Origin: Planctomycetales bacterium 10988
GTDB taxonomy: Bacteria > Planctomycetota > Planctomycetia > Pirellulales > Pb10988
Reading direction: 5' to 3'
Assembly (NCBI GenBank): GCA_009664345.1
Contig: CP043547.1
Location: 2,570,709-2,634,708, forward strand
DNA length: 64,000 bases
Shown: positions 1-8,900 of the stretch, piece after piece
Layout of the letters: each line of letters starts with the position of its first letter
Numbering within the stretch: position 1 is the first letter of the stretch
Position numbers and translations under genes: made by a program
Notes under the pieces: model-generated
Database searches by the model: none
Told to the model about the DNA's origin: nothing
What the model saw: the letters and a program-made list of their open reading frames with translations, nothing else

Positions 1-1782
1 GTCTCTTTATTGACAGGACAATACTGTATCGCCGCGGGGGATGTGAAATTGAGCCATGCCGTGACGAGCGCGGAAGTATTGCAAAACGGTGGGTACTTTA
101 CCGCCATGACGGGGAAATGGCACCTCAGGGAACAGCCTACCGACTTTGGTTTTCAACGCTACTTCGGACATCTCAGCGGAGCTTGCAACTATTTTTACGG
201 CGACAATACCTTTCGACTGAATGGCGAACCATGGCAGGTTCCTCAGGAAGATTTTTATACCACCGTCGCGGATGTGGACTATGCCTTGGACTTTCTGCAG
301 GAAGCCCGCCAGACTCAACAGCCTTGGTATCTTTATGTCGCTTTCAATGCCCCTCATGCCCCGCTCCAGGCACTGCCGGAGGATTACGCGAAGTACAAGG
401 GAAAATACGATGTCGGTTGGGATGTGATTCGCAAAGCCAGGGTGAAAAGGCAAAAGCAACTAGGCCTCTTCGAGCAGGATTTCAAGGTCTCTCCACGCCC
501 TGAACATATTCCCGCTTGGGAAGAAGTGCCCCAAGAGCATCGCGACTTCGAAATCAAACGGATGACTGCCTTGGCCGCGATGATCGATCGTGTGGATCAA
601 GAAGTCGGTCGCTTAGTTAAAAATTTGAAAGAGACGGGGGAGTTCGAAAACACTCTAATTCTCTTTGTCTCGGATAACGGAGCCTGTCCTTATAACCGAC
701 GGAGCGATCATGTCGAAGCGATTCCGACGAGTGGAGATGTGCGGTGGAGCGATTCGACTGGCTGGGCCTGGGCGAGAAATACCCCTTTTCGCTACTATAA
801 ACAAAATCAATTTGAAGGAGGGGTCAGCACCCCGGGGATCGTACATTGGCCACAAGGCTTGAAAACAAAACCAGGGGCCATCGTGCATGAACCAGCTCAC
901 TTGATCGACGTCATGCCGACACTTGCGGATGTCTGCCAATGCGAGATCCCTCAGCAGTGGGAAGATCGGGAGCTTCGTCCAGTCTCTGGCCAATCGCTCC
1001 TTCCGATTTTTAAAGGGGAGAACCTGAAGCGAACCAGCCCGATCCATTTGCTCTTCGCTACGGACAGGGGGTTGCGTGATGGGGATTGGAAGTTGGTAAG
1101 CTTCCGTGGCGAAGCCTGGGAACTTTACAATCTGGCGAAAGATCGTGCGGAGTTGAACAATCTTGCCGAGTCTGAACCGGAACGCCTGAAGGCGATGTCC
1201 GAGCAATGGACCGACATGGCCAAGGAGGTACTTCACACTTCGAAGCAAACCTTTGCCCCCGTTCGTCCTGCGAAGTTACCGCATACACATCCTGAGTGGA
1301 CTAATTTTTCACTTCCACCAGGTACGCACGCCAGAAAAGGGGCCGGGAATCAACCAGCCAAAAAATCGGCAAGAACGATTCGTGCCCGCAAGAATACGCA
1401 TCTTTCCGCGAAAGGAAACGAACTCCATTTGATTTTCACTGGGGACGACCCTGGCCTGGCCTTTGATCATCTGGGAGAGCTTCCGCCAGGTCCGTACCAT
1501 CTCAGCTTTCGCGTCTTGCTCAATGGAGAGTCCGGTGGAGAGGTCTATTTCACAACCGACCCGAAAACGAAATTACCAAAAGGGGTTCATCTTCCCTTTG
1601 AGATCGGTCGAATGGGAAACTGGCAAACCATCAATCTACCTATTCAGACTGAGAAGCCACTTTATGCGCTTCGTCTTGATGTTTGTGATGGAGTAGGCAA
1701 AGCCGTCGTCGCGGACCTGAAATTATTATCGAAAGACGACAAAGTCTTGTGGCAGTGGCCTCCTCTAAAATCAAAGCAATAG
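1..1782 (+). CDS. Sulfatase, 5'-truncated by the window edge, with C-terminal beta-sandwich-like extension
   Basis: The frame is open from base 1, so the N-terminus is missing. The first residues (SLLTGQY) match the sulfatase segment that directly follows the C/S-x-P-x-R formylglycine site, so that site must lie just outside the window. Visible sulfatase motifs are GKWH at about residues 38-41 and the metal-binding DNG at about 225-227. The family hydrolyses sulfate esters, in planctomycetes usually on exported enzymes acting on sulfated polysaccharides. After the sulfatase fold ends near residue 430 there is an extra domain of about 135 residues rich in beta-strand pattern, which may bind carbohydrate (inference). 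The next gene starts about 140 bases downstream on the same strand. Confidence 0.9.
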   Translation, partial: VSLLTGQYCIAAGDVKLSHAVTSAEVLQNGGYFTAMTGKWHLREQPTDFGFQRYFGHLSGACNYFYGDNTFRLNGEPWQVPQEDFYTTVADVDYALDFLQEARQTQQPWYLYVAFNAPHAPLQALPEDYAKYKGKYDVGWDVIRKARVKRQKQLGLFEQDFKVSPRPEHIPAWEEVPQEHRDFEIKRMTALAAMIDRVDQEVGRLVKNLKETGEFENTLILFVSDNGACPYNRRSDHVEAIPTSGDVRWSDSTGWAWARNTPFRYYKQNQFEGGVSTPGIVHWPQGLKTKPGAIVHEPAHLIDVMPTLADVCQCEIPQQWEDRELRPVSGQSLLPIFKGENLKRTSPIHLLFATDRGLRDGDWKLVSFRGEAWELYNLAKDRAELNNLAESEPERLKAMSEQWTDMAKEVLHTSKQTFAPVRPAKLPHTHPEWTNFSLPPGTHARKGAGNQPAKKSARTIRARKNTHLSAKGNELHLIFTGDDPGLAFDHLGELPPGPYHLSFRVLLNGESGGEVYFTTDPKTKLPKGVHLPFEIGRMGNWQTINLPIQTEKPLYALRLDVCDGVGKAVVADLKLLSKDDKVLWQWPPLKSKQ

Positions 1783-1828
1783 TCCTGCCGTAAACGGCAA
1801 GCGGATGATCCTTCTCTTCTTTCTGATT

Positions 1829-1870
1829 CAAAAAGCACTTTTGAGATACAAAGTAAAAAACGCTTTTTGC
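1829..1870. repeat. Two copies of the dispersed AAAA-nYRC-TTTT near-palindrome
   Basis: CAAAAAGCACTTTTGA (1830-1845) is followed closely by TAAAAAACGCTTTTTGC (1854-1870). Both lie between the partial sulfatase stop and the chosen start of the next gene. They belong to the dispersed family described in the findings. Confidence 0.7.
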
Positions 1871-1924
1871 AAGCGCTCCCGAAAGTCTTCAAGAATAGGT
1901 AGCCACCTGACAAAGGTAACGAAT

Positions 1925-4900
1925 ATGAGTTCTCGCTTTCTCTCGATCCTTTTCCTCCTTTTTATCTTCCTCTTCTCCAATTCTCCAGAAGCGATTTCTG
2001 CGGAAAAAGAGAGTTCCGTACTTCGCCAAGAAAATCTCGTGGCGTGGTGCATTGTTCCGTTTGATGCGAAACAACGCACGCCCGAGCAGCGCGCGAAGAT
2101 GCTCAAAGACTTGGGCATTCATCGTGCTGCTTATGATTGGAGAGAGGAGCATATCCCGACGTTTGAGGAGGAAATTCTTGCCTATCAGAAAAATGAGATT
2201 GAGTTCTTCGCTTTTTGGAACGTTCACGAAGAGGCATTCAAGTTATTCGAAAAGTACCATTTACATCCTCAGATTTGGCAGACATTGCGAGACCCTCAAC
2301 AAGCCACGCAGGCAGAAAACGTCGAGGTTGCCGCCAAGCGTTTACGCCCCATTGCGGAACGCACTCAAGCGATGAACTGCAAGTATGGCCTCTACAATCA
2401 CGGAGGTTGGGGCGGCGAGCCTGAGAATCTTGTCGCGGTGTGTGAGAAGCTGCGTTCTTGGGGATATGATCATGTTGGAATCGTTTACAACTTTCACCAT
2501 GCCCACGAGCACTTGGAGAATTGGAGTGAGAAGTTCGCGTTGATGCAGCCTTATTTGCATTGTTTGAATCTCAACGGAATGAACTCGACCGGCTCCCCGA
2601 AAATTCTTGGCATCGGCAAAGGCCAGGATGAGTTGGAGATGATTCAGACCATCCTCAACAGTGGATACGATGGGCCGATAGGAATTCTCGACCATCGCAA
2701 TGAACTGGATGCCCGCGAATCCCTCTTGGAAAATATAGAAGGCTTAAAGCACGTTCGAAAGCAGCTTGAAAAAACTCACTCGATGCCGGATCAAGAGACT
2801 TCCCAACACCGGCACGCTGCACACTCAGGTGAAATGATGGCAGCCGCCGACAACACTCCAGTGGGAAAATACAGTGCAGCCCGCGTTTCAGAAATTCTCG
2901 CCGCAGCGAAAGCGGAAGGGGATGTTTTTCGTGGAGCGAAGGTGTTTGCCACTCCGAAACTCGCCTGTGTTTCTTGTCATAAAATCTCTACCCATGGCGG
3001 AGCGGTCGGACCGGAGCTGACAAAAATCGCCAAGGATCGAACTCCTCAAGAGATTGTGACCTCGCTCTATTGGCCGGATCGCGAAGTGAAACCGGAATAC
3101 GTCGTCTGGCAAATCTTGACGAGCGAAGGACAACTGCTCAGCGGATTTAAACAAGAAACAGAGGACAATCACGTTCAGATTCGTGATCCATCCAGTGGCA
3201 AAGTTACGACTATTTCGCAAGACGAAGTTGAAGCCGAAATCGCCGGGACTACCATCATGCCCGTCGAACTTACGGCGAGCATGAGTCGACAACAGCGGCT
3301 TGACTTGATTCAATTTCTACTGGCTTTGGGACAGTCGGACTCCCAGCAGATGGCAAAGATTGATCGAGTTCTTACCAACGCAATGAAGCATGGACCAACC
3401 GATTTCCCTTGGGAGTATGGTCCGCTCGTACCTGCCAACTGGCCACACGCGGGCCATCCCGTGAACCGGCAACGCGTCTATGATTTTTATACCAAACAGG
3501 CGGAATACTTTCGGAATGAAGAACTTCTTCCGATGTTGCTGACTCCCTATCCGGGTCTCGACGGTCCCGACACCGGGCACTGGGGCAATCAATCCGAAGA
3601 GGACTGGGCGGATCAACGCTGGAACGAGATGGACCTCGGCAATTTGCAAGCGGGTATCTTCCATGGAAAAAATGGAACCGTTCCGCGAGGCGTCTGCGTC
3701 CGATTGGGCGATCATGGCGAGGTCTCGGCTTGTTACAATCCGGAAGCTCTGACCTATCCAGAAATCTGGCAAGATACATTTTTGAGTTTCTCCGGGGTTC
3801 GACATGGATTTCTTTCGGGCCTGCGGCACCAGGGAAAGCTCATCAAGCAACCCCCGTCGGATTCGCCGACCGAGCCTTTTCAATATCTCGGGTTCTACCG
3901 TTTTGGAAATCGTGTGGCCTTCGCCTGCGAGATCAATGGAATTCCCTATCTTGATGCCCCTTGGGTGGAGAATGGAAAATTCACTAGGGAGTTTGCACCG
4001 CTAGAAGAGCATTCACTTAAGGATGTTGTCCACGGCGGACCTTCGCAATGGCCGCAAACGTTTGAAACCGAGATCATCCCCGGCGAAGGACATCCCTACG
4101 CATTGGATACGATCGAATTGCCTTTTGAAAATCCTTGGAATTCACTGCTTTTTCTCGGCGGACATGATTTTCTATCGGATGGAAGTGCAATGGTCTGCAC
4201 GATCCAAGGGGATGTCTGGCATGTTACCGGGTTGGATTCTGGGACAGATGAAAAGGGGAAAGCGACCTGGCGACGGTTCGCGGCTGGCCTCAATCTCGCG
4301 TTGGGGCTCGTGATTCATAATGATGAAATCTACGTCCTTGGCCGGGATCAAATCACGAAACTGAGGGACCTCAATGGTGATGGCGAAGCGGATTTCTATG
4401 AATGCTTCAGTAATGCTTTTGAAACTTCGCCCGCCGGTCATGATTTTATTTGCGGCCTCGAACGGGATAGCGAAGGAAATTTCTATATCGCTTCCGGAAA
4501 TCAAGGGGTGGTTCGCATCTCCGCGGACGGGAAGGAAGCGAAGGTCCTCGCCACGGGATTTCGTAATCCGGATGGCCTTGGCTTGCTGCCAGATGGCACG
4601 GTGACGGTCCCTTGTTCGGAGGGAAGTTGGACGCCATCGTCGATGATTTGTGCGGTTCCTTCCGAGAAAGAGCAACAGCAAAATGCCACCGATCACCCAC
4701 CGCACTTCGGCTACCAAGGCCCTCGCAATGGAGAAGTTCCTTATTTGCCATTGGCTTATCTTCCGCGTGGAATGGATAACTCAAGCGGCGGCCAAACCTA
4801 CATCAGCAGCGATGCTTGGGGTCCCTTTCAAGGGAAGCTCGCCCACTTGTCTTTCGGGATGGGGGCCTCCTTCATTGTGCTGCAAGATGAAGTGGAGGGG

Positions 4901-5932
4901 CAAGTCCAAGGAGCGGTTCTTCCTTTAGCGGGAGATTTTCTCTCCGGGGCACATCGCGGTCGATTCCGTCCTCAAGATGGTCAGCTCTACGTCAGCGGCA
5001 TGGCTGGCTGGGGGGCCTATATCACCGAGGATGGGTGCTTCCAAAGAGTTCGTTATTCCGGAGATTCCTTTCAAGCACCCACCGGATTTCATGTGCATGA
5101 GAATGGAATTCACCTGACATTCGCTGAGCCGGTCGATCCCTCGATTGCCGAAGAGGTGAAAAATCACTTTGCGCAATGTTGGAACTATCGATATAGCGGA
5201 AGTTATGGTTCCCCAGAATATTCTCCGTCGCATCCTGGAGTTCAAGGGCATGATCCTCTAGAGATCGCTTCCGCACACGTACTTTCGGATGAAAGAAGTC
5301 TCTTCTTGGAAATCCCGGACCTGCAACCGGTGAATGTTCTTCATTTACGGCTGAATGTCAATGAAAGGAGCGTTCCTACCCCAAGCCCAGCCGGCAAAGG
5401 GCATGACCTCTTCGTGACCGTTCACAAGCTCGATGCCCCTTTTACAGACTTCGAAGGCTATCATCCTACAGAGAAGATCATCGCCGCTCATCCGATGTTA
5501 AGCGATCTCGCACTCAATGAAAAAAGGGAACCGAATCCGTTTGAAAAACGAATCAAGACCGGTCGGCCCATCGAAATCGAAACGGGGAAGAACCTGACTT
5601 ATCTAACAACGGAGATCCGGGTGAAGGCCGGAGAGCCGATCGCCTTCACACTTGCAAATCCAGATGTTGTTCCTCACAACTGGGTGTTGGTGAAGCAAAA
5701 CGCCTTGCAGAGCGTCGGTGAATTGGCCAATCAACTGATTGCCCATCCCGATGCCTTCGCTCGCCAGTATATTCCTGAATCCAAGGAAATTTTGGCCTAT
5801 ACCGATATTGTCCCTCCTGGAGAGAAGAAGCTCATTTATTTCTACGCCCCAGAAGTTCCCGGACGATATCCTTATCTTTGCAGCTTCCCCGGTCACTGGA
5901 TGGTGATGAATGGAACCCTGATCGTAGAGTAA
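1925..5932 (+). CDS. Secreted multidomain protein: TIM barrel, c-type heme, DUF6797-like, beta-propeller, azurin-like cupredoxin
   Basis: The 1335-residue product starts at the ATG preceded by AAAGGTAAC and opens with a clear signal peptide (MSSRFLSIL then a hydrophobic run). The frame is open for 40 more codons upstream, but that segment is basic and overlaps repeat copies, so it was not used. Domains in order: xylose-isomerase-like TIM barrel (about 25-290); c-type heme domain with C348-V-S-C351-H352 and a possible Met ligand near 440; a planctomycete region resembling DUF6797 (about 475-700); an NHL/sorbosone-dehydrogenase-like propeller (about 700-1040); and a C-terminal cupredoxin. The cupredoxin has H1251 and the azurin spacing C1319-SFPG-H1324-xxx-M1328, a complete type 1 copper site. 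It is probably a periplasmic or surface sugar-oxidising electron-transfer protein (inference). Confidence 0.9.
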   Translation: MSSRFLSILFLLFIFLFSNSPEAISAEKESSVLRQENLVAWCIVPFDAKQRTPEQRAKMLKDLGIHRAAYDWREEHIPTFEEEILAYQKNEIEFFAFWNVHEEAFKLFEKYHLHPQIWQTLRDPQQATQAENVEVAAKRLRPIAERTQAMNCKYGLYNHGGWGGEPENLVAVCEKLRSWGYDHVGIVYNFHHAHEHLENWSEKFALMQPYLHCLNLNGMNSTGSPKILGIGKGQDELEMIQTILNSGYDGPIGILDHRNELDARESLLENIEGLKHVRKQLEKTHSMPDQETSQHRHAAHSGEMMAAADNTPVGKYSAARVSEILAAAKAEGDVFRGAKVFATPKLACVSCHKISTHGGAVGPELTKIAKDRTPQEIVTSLYWPDREVKPEYVVWQILTSEGQLLSGFKQETEDNHVQIRDPSSGKVTTISQDEVEAEIAGTTIMPVELTASMSRQQRLDLIQFLLALGQSDSQQMAKIDRVLTNAMKHGPTDFPWEYGPLVPANWPHAGHPVNRQRVYDFYTKQAEYFRNEELLPMLLTPYPGLDGPDTGHWGNQSEEDWADQRWNEMDLGNLQAGIFHGKNGTVPRGVCVRLGDHGEVSACYNPEALTYPEIWQDTFLSFSGVRHGFLSGLRHQGKLIKQPPSDSPTEPFQYLGFYRFGNRVAFACEINGIPYLDAPWVENGKFTREFAPLEEHSLKDVVHGGPSQWPQTFETEIIPGEGHPYALDTIELPFENPWNSLLFLGGHDFLSDGSAMVCTIQGDVWHVTGLDSGTDEKGKATWRRFAAGLNLALGLVIHNDEIYVLGRDQITKLRDLNGDGEADFYECFSNAFETSPAGHDFICGLERDSEGNFYIASGNQGVVRISADGKEAKVLATGFRNPDGLGLLPDGTVTVPCSEGSWTPSSMICAVPSEKEQQQNATDHPPHFGYQGPRNGEVPYLPLAYLPRGMDNSSGGQTYISSDAWGPFQGKLAHLSFGMGASFIVLQDEVEGQVQGAVLPLAGDFLSGAHRGRFRPQDGQLYVSGMAGWGAYITEDGCFQRVRYSGDSFQAPTGFHVHENGIHLTFAEPVDPSIAEEVKNHFAQCWNYRYSGSYGSPEYSPSHPGVQGHDPLEIASAHVLSDERSLFLEIPDLQPVNVLHLRLNVNERSVPTPSPAGKGHDLFVTVHKLDAPFTDFEGYHPTEKIIAAHPMLSDLALNEKREPNPFEKRIKTGRPIEIETGKNLTYLTTEIRVKAGEPIAFTLANPDVVPHNWVLVKQNALQSVGELANQLIAHPDAFARQYIPESKEILAYTDIVPPGEKKLIYFYAPEVPGRYPYLCSFPGHWMVMNGTLIVE

Positions 5933-5948
5933 CGGCGAATTCTATATT

Positions 5949-5965
5949 TAAAAACCACTTTTTGA
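5949..5965. repeat. Dispersed near-palindrome copy between convergent genes
   Basis: AAAAACCACTTTTTG lies in the 40-base gap between two convergent genes, 18 bases after the plus-strand stop. It has no GC stem, so it is not an obvious terminator. Confidence 0.6.
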
Positions 5966-5972
5966 ATCGAGG

Positions 5973-8900
5973 CTACGTTTCACTCATCTTGTGTTGTGGA
6001 ACGTAGCCTCGATACCAAAGATTGCTGAAGAGTTTGTCGATCTCCTCTGCGGATTGGTAGAATTCGTCGGCGTCTTCCCACCAGGATTTTTTCTTCGCCA
6101 GGTTATCTGGGATGAGATCTTCTGGTGTTTCTGAATTCTCGGAGGATGTAGAACTTACCAGAGCAGATGTTTCTGTTGGGGGATCAATCGGAATCGAGCT
6201 GATACCACCGGTAATGAAGAGGCCGTCGGGATTGGTCTCTGAGCCGGAGAAAAAGGTGGAAAGGATTTCGAGATCGATTCCACTGAAGGCTTTGACCTCT
6301 GGGCCTTCGATCGATCCCGGGACGGTTAAGATATCGGCGAAGCCATCTTGATTGACATCCGCTGACCCGACGCGAACGCCTCCGATGAAGGCGGGATCGT
6401 AGGCATAAAAGTTTTGCAACAGCGAGGCATCACCAGAGCTGAAGACCTTCACGTGCGGGCCGCCACCGGCATCGGGAGCGGTGATGATGTCATCGAGGCC
6501 ATCATCGTTGACATCGCCGGATGCCACAAACAGTCCGGTTGTCACATTGCTCGCATACGCATAGAAGTTCGTCGCCGCGCCGGACATCTGCATGCCGGTC
6601 GTTCCGCTAAAGACACGGACATGGGGTCCGCCACCCGGTCCGGGAGCGGTGATCACTTCGGCCGTTCCATCCCCATCGACGTCGCCGGCCGCGACCCGAA
6701 CCCCGACGGTAATGTTGGAAGCATAGGCATAAAACTCGGTGATCACGCTGCCGTCTTGCCCGCTGAAGACTTTGATATGCGGTCCGCCGCTGGCATCGGG
6801 CGACGTGATGATGTCATCGAAGCCGTCATCGTTGACATCGCCCACCGCCACGAAAACGCCCACGGTGATGTTGGCAGCATAGGCATAAAAATTGTTGGGA
6901 CCGCCGGTGATCAGTTCGCCGGTCTCGCTATCGAACACTTGAATGTGTGGTCCACCCGAGGGCCCTGCGGCCGTGACGATGTCAAGAATCCCATCACCGT
7001 TGATATCGCCGGTCGCGACACGGACGCCTCCGGTAAAGGCTTCCGTATAAGGATAGAAGTGGTAAAGCTCCGTTCCCGACTCGTCGAAGACCCGCACCAC
7101 GCCATCGCCGGAGTTCGAGCCGGTGACCATCCGCGACTGTTCCTCGAACGCATTGAACTCGATGCTCGCACTTGCTGCTTCGCTATCGTTTCCTAAGGCA
7201 TCTTGAGCAGCACCTTGAGCCACGCTCACCATGACGACGGCATCTTCCGCATCGGGAATCACTTCGAGAGTAAACGAATTGCCATCGATGACACTGAACG
7301 TTCCCGCCGTTCCGTTGGTGATCTCGATGTCGGATGCATCAAAATCCACGACGTCCTCGGAGAACTCGAACGAGAAAACGATGGGACTTTCGGGAGTGCT
7401 TCCCCCATCAGGGCTGATAACCAACGAAGGCCCGGTGCCGTCGAAGCTGATGGTTGCCTCCTCGGAAAGGTTCTCGTTTCCAGCGAGGTCTTGGGCCACG
7501 CCGCCGGCAACACTTACGGTGACCTCCCCATCCGCGACGGCTGTCACCTCCAGGGTGTAGGTGGCATCATCGATAGTTGTAAAGGCCCCCGCGGTCCCGT
7601 TGGTCACAAGGATATCGTCGGAAATAAAGCTGACGACATCTTCCGAAAACTCAAAAGTAAAGAGGAAAGTGGCCTCGTTGGTACTCTCGCCATCCGGCGT
7701 GATCGACAAGGTAGGTGCCGTGCCATCGTAGAGAACCGTCTTGCTGTCGCCGGTATTGCCGTTCGCGGCGGCATCCTGAGCGACCTCGTCGGTCACGGTC
7801 ACGATCACTTCGCCATCGGCGGTTGCCTCGACCGCTAAGGTGTAAGTATTCGCATCGATGACCGTGAAGGTACCCGCGGAGCCATTGGTGATCATGATGT
7901 CGGACGAATCAAAGCCGCTGACCTCCTCGGAAAACTCGAAGGTGAAGACGATCATTTGATTGTTGGTAATGTCTTCAGGAGCTGAGATTTCCAAGGATGG
8001 AGAGGTCCCATCATAGGTAACCGTCGCACTATCGCCGACCAGATCGTTCCCGGCTTCGTCTTGGGCTGCGGTTGAAAGGACGCTCACGGTGACGTCCCCA
8101 TCCGCGGATGGCGTAACTTCCAAGGTATAAGTGTTCCCATCAATGGTGGTGAAAGTCCCTTTGGTCCCCCCTGTTGCAGAAATGTCTGAGGAAACAAACC
8201 CGGTGACCTCTTCGCTAAATTCGAAGGTGAACAAAATCGGATTGTCATTCGTGACGATTCCCTCAGGAGTAATCTCCAAGGTAGGAGCCATGGTGTCGAA
8301 AGTAATCGCCACGCTATCGCCGAGAGTACCATTTCCTGCTTCATCCTGAGCAGCACCTTCTGCAACGGTAACAGTCACGAGTCCCTGAGAATTAGGAGTG
8401 ACTTCAAGCGTGTAGGTGGAAGCATCGATCGTCGTGAAGGTTCCCGCGGTGCCATTGTAGAGGACTATATCGCTCGATTCAAACCCTGTGACCTCTTCGG
8501 TAAAGGCAAAGGTAAAGAGAATCGGACTCGCATTGGTTGCCCCTTCTGCGGGAGTGATCGATAAGCTAGGGGCGATACTGTCGTAAGTGGCCGTCGCACT
8601 TGTGATATTCGAAGGGTTTCCAGCCGCGTCCTGGGCAATACCTATCGTAGAGACCTCCACTTCTCCCTCTGCGTTAGGTGTCACTTCAATGGTATAGGTA
8701 TTTCCATCAATCGCCGTGAAAGTGCCCTTGGTTCCTCCGAAGACGAAGATGTCCAAATCCTCGAAGCCTGTGACCTCTTCATCAAATTCGAAGGTGAACA
8801 AAATCGGATTGTCATTCGTGACGATTTCATCAGGTGTAATGACGAGCGTGGGATCGGTAACATCGTAGGTAATACTTGCCTCTCCATTGAGATTTCCATT

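Noticed and set aside
1805-1924. Upstream 40-codon extension of the multidomain heme/copper protein
   Set aside because: The extension is basic, carries two dispersed-motif copies, and would bury the signal peptide that begins at the ATG at 1925.
6414-7196. Open frame of 260 codons on the plus strand inside the giant protein gene
   Set aside because: It is the antisense shadow of the FG-GAP repeats; its sequence is repetitive in step with them and no ribosome binding site is present.
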